DNA of 64,000 nt, taken from the NCBI GenBank assembly GCA_010672965.1, contig JAAHFN010000003.1, positions 1 to 64,000 of the forward strand. The letters run 5' to 3'. Origin of the DNA: Oscillatoria sp. SIO1A7 (GTDB lineage Bacteria; Cyanobacteriota; Cyanobacteriia; Cyanobacteriales; Laspinemataceae). Below are positions 31,141 to 41,200 of the stretch, one piece after another. Position 1 is the first letter of the stretch. The number at the start of each line of letters is the position of its first letter. The notes under the pieces are model-generated. The model made no database searches. It worked only from the letters and a program-made list of their open reading frames with translations, and was not told the origin of the DNA. The position numbers were made by a program, and so were the translations under genes.

Positions 31141-31490
31141 TCTTCTTCCTTCAGTTTTTTAATATAGTTTTCATAGCGTCGCTCTGCTATCGGAATATTT
31201 TCCTCGTACCATCGTTTTTTAACCGTTTTATTGCCACCAAGCAGTAAAATAGCTTGTCGCTTGGGGTCAAACGCAAATAAAATACGCCAAGGCTCGCCTT
31301 TATATTGAATGCGAAGCTCTTTCATATTCTTAATCGAAGAACCTTTAAGAGTATCAACTCTCGGTCTTCCCAGTGCTAGACCTGATTCCCTAAGCAGACT
31401 TAAAACAGAAAATATTTCATCTTTAAGTTCTTCTTCCCGTTCGTCAAACCAGAGTCGAAAATCGGGATCGAATATAACATTCCATTCCAT
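31137..31490 (-). CDS. RelE/HigB-type toxin (Gp49-like family)
   Basis: The protein has 117 residues from MEWNVIFDPDFRLWF. It has the Gp49/HigB features VDTLKGSSIKNMKELRIQ, WRILFAFDPKRQAILLLGGN and KTVKKRWYEENIPIAERRY. The family cleaves mRNA on the ribosome. The frame is open to 31580, but family alignment puts the start here. The antitoxin-like gene follows with a 4-base overlap; toxin-first order is normal for this subfamily. Confidence 0.85.
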   Translation of the reverse strand: MEWNVIFDPDFRLWFDEREEELKDEIFSVLSLLRESGLALGRPRVDTLKGSSIKNMKELRIQYKGEPWRILFAFDPKRQAILLLGGNKTVKKRWYEENIPIAERRYENYIKKLKEEE

Positions 31491-31620
31491 GAACGGTCGT
31501 ATATCATAAAGATTGGCTATAGCAATTCCTCGATGGTTTGCGATCGCTGACGCAGCCAATGGCAGACGAAACGCAGACAAAGCAAGGTTTTCCCAGCCAG
31601 ACTATATCATATCCTATTTA

Positions 31621-31771
31621 TATCGTTTCTCAAATAAGTGTAATATAATGAGCGATTAACGTAGGGGCGACAGCATCCCCAAGACTTTTCGAGGTGCCCC
31701 GAACGGTAACCCCCGTAATGGGATGCTTCGCCCAAGACTTCCTCCGATCGCAGTCAATTTGAGAAATGATA
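31621..31771. mobile_element. Family A inverted-repeat element (copy 2)
   Basis: It begins TATCGTTTCTCAAATAAGTG and ends CAATTTGAGAAATGATA, flanked by TA. The core reads GTAGGGGCGACAGCATCCCC and GGGATGCTTCGCCC, so the inner part is also an inverted pair. It is non-coding. Confidence 0.75.
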
Positions 31772-31814
31772 TATTTAGGGGAGTGTGGGAGAAGGGGGAG
31801 TATGGGGCTTTCAA

Positions 31815-32135
31815 GGGTATGTTTTTTATATAGCGGTTCTCAAATTGATGGAAAGTGTCTGGGCGAAGCATCCCAAGATCGGAATCCCCGTTTTACAGCA
31901 GAGATGGTCAAGGGGGATGCTGTCGCCCCTACCCGATCGCTTATTACACTTATTTGAGAAATGCTATAATCCTTCTTTTTGGAATTGCCAGGGAGGGGCA
32001 TAAATTTCTGGGGCGAAGCATTCCAGGTTATAAGTTTATTTTATAGCAAAGGATATCTCGGGAATGCTATCGCCCCTACGCCTTATTTCGAGGGTCGATC
32101 GTGGCCAAAAAACATCAAATCTAAAAAACATACCC
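31815..32135. mobile_element. Family B inverted-repeat element (copy 2) carrying a nested family A copy
   Basis: The outer ends are GGGTATGTTTTTTATA and AAATCTAAAAAACATACCC, extended by CTTTCAA/TTGAAAG. The TA of the left arm, intact in the copy at 30060, is interrupted by a family A element at 31831-31966. Removing that insert restores the TATAATCCTTCTTTTT sequence seen in other B copies. Confidence 0.8.
31831..31966. mobile_element. Family A inverted-repeat element (copy 3), inside family B
   Basis: It has 136 bp: TAGCGGTTCTCAAATTGATG to TTATTTGAGAAATGCTA, with a flanking TA on both sides (31829-31830 and 31967-31968). That is the expected TA target-site duplication. Confidence 0.8.
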
Positions 32136-32252
32136 TTGAAAGGGAGTATGGGGAGAGGGGGAAAGGACAATTTTATTTAATTCTTCCCACACAATGCCCT
32201 AAACCCTACACCCTAAACCCTACACCCTACACCCTACACCCTACACCCAGCC

Positions 32253-34334
32253 CTATGGCCTGACAATATAAGGAGAATCGATCGCCGATATTTTGCCAGC
32301 ATTGACCAAAGCCTGATAGACCATTGCCGCAACCTCCGCTCGGGTTGCTGCTCGGTTGGGGTCGAGTCGAGAGCGATTGGGATAATTAACCACGATCGCA
32401 TTTTGGGTAGCATTAACCACGGCAGTCTGGGCATAGGCCGGAATGGCATTTTTGTCCGCGTACTTGTTCAACAAACTGGAACTGCCGCCAGATAATCCCA
32501 GGCCGCTGGCTAAAGACATAATCGCTTGGACTCGCAGCAAATTATCGCTCGGTCGAAATGTCCTATCGGGAAAACCGGAGATAAATCCAGCTCGATAGGC
32601 TTGTTGAACGACGCCGAAACCCCAAAAGCTCTGAGGCACGTCGGCAAAGTTAGCGGCGGGACGCTTCGCCACCGGCTTAAAAGCATTAGCCAATAAGGCC
32701 GCATAAGATACCCGGTTTATGCTAGCGTCGGGTCGAAAAGTGCCATCCTGAAAACCGCTGATAATGCCCCGGTCGTAGAGTCGGGTAATAAAAGACTCCG
32801 CCCAATGTCCTTTAATATCCCTCAAGCTCAAGCTCGGCAATACGTCGGGAGCTTCGACAATATAAGAAGAGTTTATGGCAGCGGCTTGTCCCCGAGCAAC
32901 TAATGCTTGGTAAATTAGCGCCGATGCTTCAGCGCGGGTAATGTCTCGCATTGGTTCGAGGAGATTGCGGTTGGGATAGTTAACAACTATTCGTTTTTCC
33001 GTAGCCGTGACTATTTCATCGGTAGCATAGCTGGGGATTTGAGCCCGATCGCTATAAAATCCCAGATTGCTCCCTCGCCCCCCGGTCAGTTTCAGACCGC
33101 TGACTAAAGAAACTAATGCTTGGACGCGGGTCAGGTTCTGAGAAGGGCGGAAGCTGCCATCGGGAAATCCAGAAATAAATCCCATCCGACTTGCCTTGGT
33201 AATAGCATTAAAACCCCAAAAATCGCTTCTGATGTCAGTAAAGTTTCTGGCGAACTGGCTCTGACTCTCGTTGAAAGCTTTAGCTACGATCGCCGCATAT
33301 TGAACCCGAGTCAGAGGTGCGTCCGGTTTAAAAGTTTTATCTGGAAAACCGCTAATCAAGCCTTTATCAACCATTCCCATAATAAAAGCTGCCGCCCAGT
33401 GACCTCGAATATCGGTCAAATTTCCCGTATCTGTTGGCGGTTGCGTGCCGCCGGAGCCGCTATCTACCTCGGAGGCCACCAGTTGTATATCGCCTTTGAT
33501 TCGGGACGATCGCAAATCGTTTCCTGCCGCAATAATTGTTTCCGTGCTGGTGCTTTGCAAATCGTACTGGCTGTTGTTGCGGAAAATATTGCCTGCAGGG
33601 TCGGCACTGTTGCCCAAATCCGGTAAGGCACTGGCGATCGCCGTAATCCCATCTTGGCTATTTTGTTCTATCGTATTATTGCGCAGCACCGGCCGCGCTT
33701 CCCCAGCTATCAGAATCCCAGAGCGATTGTTAAAAATTCTATTGTTAGCTATTAGGGGAGCCGCCTCATCGTTAATATTAATCCCGTATCCCGTGCGTTG
33801 AAAAACATTGCGCAGCACTTCTCCCTTGCCATTGCCAGTATAAGAAATACCATTGGCGGCGTTATCCACAAACAGGTTATCTTCAATTAGCGGTTTCCCA
33901 GTGCCGCTGACAAATATTCCTTCCCGGGCATTATTAACGAAAGTATTATCAGCAACGGTTGGGGCAGTAGAGTCTATCCAAACTCCCGTGCCCCGACTGG
34001 CAGGATTGGTAACCGTCACCCCCCGCAGTTCGGCTCCATTTTCCAGGACAATAGCGATATTTTGTACTGCCCAGACCGGAATGCTATGCCGACCGCTGCC
34101 CATAATAATAATTCCCGAGCCCTTGTTGCCTTCGTTGCCGACTATCTTGACTCCAGAAGGCAGGATTAGAGGAAATCTCTCGCCGCTACTATTGCTGTAA
34201 GTCCCCAATGCCAGTTGAATTGTCGTTCCCGATCTGGCTTTCTCCAAAGCCCGGGCGATCGTTTTTAACGGCGCGCTCTGGCTGCCGGAAGCAGAATCGT
34301 TTCCTCTAGATGGATTAACGTAGAGTATCGACAT
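32253..34334 (-). CDS. Beta-helix (DUF1565-like) protein with six SLH domains
   Basis: The protein has 693 residues. Residues 1-290 form a right-handed parallel beta-helix. It begins SILYVNPSRGNDSASGSQSA and has many N-NRI-NN-SGI-I turns. The rest is six S-layer-homology segments arranged as two triplets: GHWAAAFIMGMVDKGLISGF, FWGFNAITKASRMGFISGF and IVVNYPNRNLLEP, then a second set near-copying the first. SLH triplets anchor proteins to the cell-wall polymer, which implies a surface role. However, no signal peptide is visible; the protein starts straight in the beta-helix. It diverges from the giant repeat protein at 35229. Confidence 0.88.
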   Translation of the reverse strand: MSILYVNPSRGNDSASGSQSAPLKTIARALEKARSGTTIQLALGTYSNSSGERFPLILPSGVKIVGNEGNKGSGIIIMGSGRHSIPVWAVQNIAIVLENGAELRGVTVTNPASRGTGVWIDSTAPTVADNTFVNNAREGIFVSGTGKPLIEDNLFVDNAANGISYTGNGKGEVLRNVFQRTGYGININDEAAPLIANNRIFNNRSGILIAGEARPVLRNNTIEQNSQDGITAIASALPDLGNSADPAGNIFRNNSQYDLQSTSTETIIAAGNDLRSSRIKGDIQLVASEVDSGSGGTQPPTDTGNLTDIRGHWAAAFIMGMVDKGLISGFPDKTFKPDAPLTRVQYAAIVAKAFNESQSQFARNFTDIRSDFWGFNAITKASRMGFISGFPDGSFRPSQNLTRVQALVSLVSGLKLTGGRGSNLGFYSDRAQIPSYATDEIVTATEKRIVVNYPNRNLLEPMRDITRAEASALIYQALVARGQAAAINSSYIVEAPDVLPSLSLRDIKGHWAESFITRLYDRGIISGFQDGTFRPDASINRVSYAALLANAFKPVAKRPAANFADVPQSFWGFGVVQQAYRAGFISGFPDRTFRPSDNLLRVQAIMSLASGLGLSGGSSSLLNKYADKNAIPAYAQTAVVNATQNAIVVNYPNRSRLDPNRAATRAEVAAMVYQALVNAGKISAIDSPYIVRP

Positions 34335-35228
34335 ATAATTTCACTCCAAAATAGGAAATTGGGAATTGGGCATTGGGCATTGGGCATGTTCGCATTGGGC
34401 ATGTTCGCATTGGGCATTGGGGGAGTGTGGGGAGCCGCCTACGGAGTGTGGGGAGCCGCCTACGGAGTGTGGGGAGCCGCCTACGGAGTGTGGGGAGTGT
34501 GGGGAGAGAGGGGAAAATTTTCAGCAGTCCTTTCCTTCCCACATCTCCCACCCTTCCCACCCTTCCCACACTCCCCACACCTCCCACCCTTCCCACACCT
34601 CCTTGTCCCCTTGTCCCCTTGTCCCCTACACCTAATTAAAGCCTAACCAATGCCCAATTCCCAATTCCCAATTCCCAATTACTGCTGCCTTGGCCCCCAC
34701 TGATTCGCTTCGATTTCGATCTCGGCAATTCGTTCCTTGCGTAAGCGAACCCTGACATTTAAGCGTCAAAATGTTAATTGAATATAAATATCTAACAAAT
34801 AAAAATATAGAAGAAAATATGTCTAAAAAAGTGGGAACAATAGACTTAGGGTAAAAATCAATAGGGGCAGCTTATAGACGGATTAAGTCTATTATAAGAT
34901 TCGGAGTTGAAAGCGGTTTGTCAGGGCTTTGAGAATTATTGGGGATGCATCTAAATCCAGAGTTTGAGCAAATCTTAAGAAAATTACCAGCAGATTTTTT
35001 TCGGCGCGATCGCCCAATTTCTTGCCTTTTGCTTAAATGGTCCAAGAATAAATTGATTTCGAGCCAAAGACAAATCTTGGTATATAATCGAAACCTGCAT
35101 TCTGCCCCAAGAAAAACGCAAATAGCATTTGTAGGGTGCAAAAAAAACTAAAAATCAGGGAAAAAAAACTATTTGCAATGTAAATATCGAGATTGGTTTC
35201 GAGCTAACTGTAAAAAGGAGACTTACCT
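34335..35228. repeat. Divergent spacer with tandem repeats
   Basis: This spacer contains GGGCATT and GGGCATGTTCGCATT repeats (34366-34415). A 21-bp GTGTGGGGAGCCGCCTACGGA unit is repeated three times (34436-34495). A CCCACACCTCCCACCCTT-rich stretch follows. The last 450 bases are the leader of the giant gene, which ends in an AAGGAG ribosome site 10 bases before its ATG. I see no other gene. Confidence 0.55.
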
Positions 35229-38200
35229 ATGGATGAGGATTTTTTGCCTGGAAACGAGCAACTCGAAGAACCTCCTCAAGACCCAGAAGAGGAAACTATA
35301 GCGACTCCAATTCCTGTAGAACCCAATAATGGAACTGGGGCTGGCGATGGTGCCGAGACCCTAGAGGAAGCGATCGCCGATTTACCAGAGCCTGGAATTG
35401 AGGCGACAACTGGGATTGCAACCGATGGGACGGGCGACGACATGGATCCCGAGATAGCGGCGATCGTGGAGGAAATCGAAGCCTCCGGTCTATTCGACGA
35501 AGAATTTTATCTGGAGACGAATGCCGATGTCGCTGCTGCAGTGGCCCGTGGCGAAACCACCGCTCTCAAGCATTTCGCTATGTTTGGACGCTTAGAGAGG
35601 CGCGATTGTAACCCACTTTTTAATGCCAGAGCCTTTCTGGAATTCAATCCAGATGTCAGAGTAGAAGTTGAAGCCGGTCGGACTACCGCCTTCGACCATT
35701 TCTTGCGCATTGGTCGCTTCGAGCTAAGGGAGTTTAGCTACCTATTTAATGTCCGCCAATATCTGGAGCGAAATGCCGATGTTGCGACCGCAGTCTATGC
35801 CGGCCAGACTAATACATTCGCACATTTCTGGAACATTGGCCGCTTCGAGGGTCGCGAATTTAGCTCCTTCTTTAGCGTCCGAGATTATCTGGCGTTAAAT
35901 CCGGATATAGCGGCAGCGGTCGAGGCTGGGCAGACTAATGCTTACGAACATTTCTTCCGGTTTGGTCGCTTCGAGGGTCGCGAATTTAGCCGCATCTTTA
36001 ACGTTCGCGAATATCTGGAATTAAACTCGGATGTAGCGGTATTTGTAGATGCAGGAATTACCACCGCATTCGATCACTTGGTAACCTCTGGAGTTCGGGA
36101 GTTTCGCCAGCTAAGCAGGTTTGTCGATTTGCGCTTCTTTGCTGGGGCAAACGCTAGCTTTTTGCAAAGCGTCTTCAATGTAACCGATATTACGGCGATC
36201 GACGGCAGCGAGCTGGTTTCTTATCTGCTGGAACATTCGGTAACTCAAGGGTTAGCAACTTCAGAATCATCTAACTTCAGCAGCCTGTTAGCCAGCTTCA
36301 GCAGCGAGCAATTGAGCGGCTTCTTTGGAACTGCCAGCTCGGTGCAGGTCTCTTTCTCGGAAATAGCCGAGTTTTTGACTGGCACTACTATCGGTATTGG
36401 TATCGCCACTCTGACAGAATCTTTTAGCACCGTACAGTTAGAGCAATTATTTGGCAGCGCCGTTTTTGCCGAAATTAGCTTCGAGGCGCTAGAAACTTTT
36501 ATCGAAAGCAGCGAGGGTCAGGCTATACTGGCTATCTCCTCTAGCTTTAGCGCCGCACAATTGGAAGAAGTATTTGAAGCCGAAAGCTTTGCGGAAGTTA
36601 GCATCGAGGCTCTGACGGAGTTTGCTGGCAGCAGCCTTTATCAGAGCATCGCAACCATTCAAGGGAGCTTGAGTGAGGTTCAGTTAGAGGCATTCTTGGG
36701 TAGCTCCAGCTTTGAGGCAATTAGCATCGAGGCGTTTGAAGAATTTTTCGCTAGCGCCCTGGGTCAGAGTATCCTGAGTATCTCGACCAGTTTCAGCTCG
36801 GAACAAATAGTCGAATTCTTTGGCGTCCAGACCTTGGCGGAAGCTAGCCTCGAAAGCGTGGCAGAGTTTGTCAACGGCAGCGAAGGACAGCAAATCCTGG
36901 CGATCGCCCAAAGTTTCAGCTCCGCACAAATCGTCGAACTTTTTGAAGTCGAGAGCTTTACGGAAATTAGCATCGAGACTCTGACTGAGTTTCTAGCTAG
37001 CAGCGAAGGTCAAAGCATCCTCAATATCTCCGCAGGATTCAGCTCCGAACAAATCGTTGAATTCTTTGAAGTCGAGAGCTTTACGGAAATTAGTATCGAA
37101 GCTCTGACAACTTTTGTTAGCAGCACCGAGGGTCAGCAAACAGTAACCGAAGTTGTGGTTGCTACCATTCCCTTTGCGGATCTGATCTTCGAGATACCGC
37201 CGCCCCGGCCGCCGGAAACTACCTCAAGTTTTGACTTTGAGTACATTATCCGCACCAACCTGGAACAACTGCAAACAGTAGCGCAGTTTACCCAGATAGA
37301 CTTCGAGAATCTCGAAACCCTAACTACCAACCAAATTGCAGCTATCCTGGCTTACGCGGAAGAAGAAAATCTAAGTCCGTCTCCTTTTGTAGATGCCAGC
37401 TTCCTGCAATCTACCGTGTCGGCTCAACTAGCGAGTTTCGGTATCGGTGTCGCAGGTCTGAGCCAGGAACAGCTAATCAATGTAGCTCTAGAACTAGGAA
37501 TTAGCGTCTGCCCGACGATTGATTTCAGCTTCTTCACTCGGCGCTACGAAAGCATACTGCTAAGCCGCTTCGACGTGGAGTCGGTAACGGAAATCGGTTT
37601 TGCCGAGCTGTTTGGCTTTATAAGTGGCGAAGCCCTGGATTTGGGATTGAGCAGCTCTGCTTTCTTAGACCTAGATTTCTACCGCACCACTTACGAACTT
37701 CAACTGGAAGAACGCTTTGGCGTCTCTATCGAAGAGGTTACCAATCAGCAAATCTTCGAGTATGCCAACAACGAAGGACTAAACGCAGGACTGAGCCCGT
37801 CAGTGTTCGTGCGCCTCAACTACTATAAGGCGGTTTACGAAACAGAAATAATCCAGTTCTTTGATGTCGAGTCTCTAGAGGAAGTCAGCAACGTCGAGAT
37901 TATCGGCTATATCACCAGTACCGGGCTCGACCTAGGGCTGAATCCCTCCTTCTCCGTGGGCTTTAACTATTTTAAAGCGGTCTATGCCGAGGAGATAGAG
38001 GCAGCGGGATTGGTCGAAGCTAGCACCGGAGAACTACTCGACTTCATCACAACGATCGCCGTGGAACAAGGGCTCAATACCTCCGCCTTTGTCAACGTTG
38101 CCTATATCAAGCGGCTCTATCGTGAAGAAATTCGCGAGTTCTACGACATCGAAGGGATAGAAGAACTCAGCGAAATCGAAATCGTACAAAATATCTTTGC

Positions 38201-41200
38201 CCCCGAGGACCTTCCCTTCGTCGATCTCAAATACTACCGCACCCAATACGCCGAACAACTAGAGGAATTCTATGAAGACCTCGACGTAGAAGATATTACC
38301 GACGATCAGGTACTATCTTTCGCCTTGGGCAGGGGAGCAGAACTGGGCTTGAGCCTGTCGGCTTTCAATATCCGGGGCTATAGCATTCAATATGCCTCGG
38401 AACTGCAAGAGTTCTACGAAGTTGACGATATTGCCGAACTGACCGACAAGCAGATTCGCGAGTTTATCACCGGCGCTGGACGGTTAGAGTTTGAAATCGA
38501 CTTTATCGATTTTGTCGATATCGAATACTATCGTGTCTGGGACGAACCGGCTCTCATCGACCTGATTGGCGAGGACTTTACCGATGAAGATGTTATCGAT
38601 TTTGTCTTCGGCGACGCGGCTCCTTTCATAGACGAAGACTATTATAAGTGGCGCTATGGGGAGGAAGAGACTGAGGACGGGACTCTTGTCAAAGACCTCG
38701 AAGGCGAAGACTTTAAGATGTATGTCTTCAACGAAGGCTGGCTAGCAGGATTCACCACTCTATCTGCCTTCGATTTAGAAGCCTTTGTCGATGAACATGC
38801 TACGGCTCTGGAAAGCTTCTATGAAGTTGATGAGGCATCGGAACTCACCGAGGCTCGGGTTTTCCAGTTCATAGTTTACGAAGCCTTGAAAGAAGGAATC
38901 TCTATAGCCGATTTCGTTTCCGACGAGGATATCGAATTCTATCGCGAGAAAAATGAGGAATCCCTGGCGAGGGTTTTCGATATTGACATCGATGATGTCG
39001 CAGACCTGAGCGCCGAAATCGTACTGGACTTCCAGTTTGGCGGCTTGTCTGAAATAATTGACTACGGCTACGTTCGCTTCGAGTATGAAAGTGCGCTGCT
39101 CGCTTTCTATACGGAGGTTACCTCGGTTGCGGAGCTGAGCGAACTGCAAATCCTGGAGTACGTCTATAGCGAGCTGTTTGTTGCCGACAACTTCAGCGCT
39201 ATTGGCGTTGCTTTGTCTGCGATCGATATTTACGGCTATGTCCGCACCTACGCCGAAGAGCTGGCGGAATACTTCGAGGTGGATATCGAGGAAGTGGCAA
39301 AACTCGATATCGAGGAAGTTCGCAAGTTTATCTTAGGTAAGGGCGTCGAGCTGGGTATTAGTCTGGAAGGTTTTGTCAATGTAGAATATCTGCGCGAAAC
39401 CTACGCAGCAGCTATAGTCCGCTTCTTTGAAGTCGATTCGGAAGGAGCGCTAACCGATGCGGAAGTTCTGGAATGGTTCGCCAGCGATTTCCATAGTATA
39501 GATGTGGAGTTCGTGCGCTACCAAATCGGAGAGCTTAGCAACAGCGAGATAGCCGATTTGCTGGCCAGCTTGGATATCGAGATAGAAGATATTGCTCTGC
39601 TTAGCGTGCAGCAGTTGGTCACAATTGCCTACAGCGTCGAGTTTGCGGCGACTTTAGATATCGAAGTAGTCAAGAAATTTGCGATCGACATCGACGCTTA
39701 TCGCGAAGAATATGCCGAAAAGCTGATCGCCTTCTATCGCCGAGGTCGCGGCGGGGATACTGACAGGGATACTGGTAAGGACACCGGCAAAGATACTGGT
39801 AAGGACACCGGCAAAGATACCGGCAAAGATACCGGCAAAGATACTGGTAAGGACACCGGCAAAGACACCGGCAAAGATACTGGTAAGGACACCGGCAAAG
39901 ATACTGGAAAAGATACTGGTAAGGACACCGGCAAAGATACCGGCAAAGATACTGGCAAAGATACTGGCAAAGATACCGGCAAAGATACTGGCAAAGATAC
40001 CGGCAAAGATACTGGCAAAGATACCGGCAAAGATACTGGCAAAGATACCGGCAAAGATACTGGAAAAGATACCGGCAAAGATACTGGCAAAGATACTGGA
40101 AAAGATACTGGCAAAGATACTGGCAAAGATACCGGCAAAGATACTGGAAAAGATACCGGCAAAGATACTGGCAAAGATACCGGCAAAGATACTGGAAAAG
40201 ATACCGGCAAAGATACTGGCAAAGATACCGGCAAAGATACTGGAAAAGATACCGGCAAAGATACTGGAAAAGATACCGGCAAAGATACTGGAAAAGATAC
40301 CGGCAAAGATACTGGAAAAGATACCGGCAAAGATACTGGAAAAGATACCGGCAAAGATACTGGAAAAGATACCGGCAAAGATACTGGAAAAGATACCGGC
40401 AAAGATACTGGAAAAGATACCGGCAAAGATACTGGAAAAGATACCGGCAAAGATACTGGAAAAGATACCGGCAAAGATACTGGAAAAGATACCGGCAAAG
40501 ATACTGGAAAAGATACCGGCAAAGATACTGGAAAAGATACCGGCAAAGATACTGGAAAAGATACCGGCAAAGATACTGGAAAAGATACTGGCAAAGATAC
40601 TGGAAAAGATACCGGCAAAGATACTGGAAAAGATACCGGCAAAGATACTGGAAAAGATACCGGCAAAGATACTGGAAAAGATACTGGCAAAGATACTGGC
40701 TCGGACGACGACATAGATGATATTGATGGCGGTGATTTTGATATCGACGACATCACCGATAAGCAAGTCATCAAGTTTATGTTCGGCGCTGGCTTGAAAA
40801 TGGGGATTAATCCCTTGGATTTTGTCGAAGTCGCTTACCTGCGTCAGGCTTTCGAGTACGAGCTGGTCGCCCACTATGAAGTGGAATCTATAACGGAAAT
40901 TAGCGACGAGCTAGTTATAGAGTTTTTCTACGGCGACATTTCCGAACGGGTCGATTACGAGTTTTATAGCTTTGCCTATGAAGAGGAACTGATCGCGTTC
41001 TTCGAGGTATCTTCTATCGAAGAGATTACTGAGTTGCAGATCCTCGAACATGTTTATGCCGTTGGATTAGCCGAAGGGTTCGACCTAACTCCGATAGATA
41101 TCCAGGGCTATATACAGGAGTACGAGGATGAAATCGCCGCCGGTTTCGATCTGGAGGTAGAGGAAATTGTCGAAATCGACGAGCTGGATATTGTTGCTTT

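Noticed and set aside
39768-40703. CRISPR-like regular repeats
   Set aside because: Units are 12 bp with no spacers and lie in frame within a coding gene, so it is a minisatellite. No cas gene occurs in the window.
39654-40874. Long minus-strand frames encoding SIFAGIFSS or LPVSFPVS repeats
   Set aside because: They are reverse readings of the DTGK minisatellite. Their ends follow the repeat borders and they have no start signals or conserved sequence.
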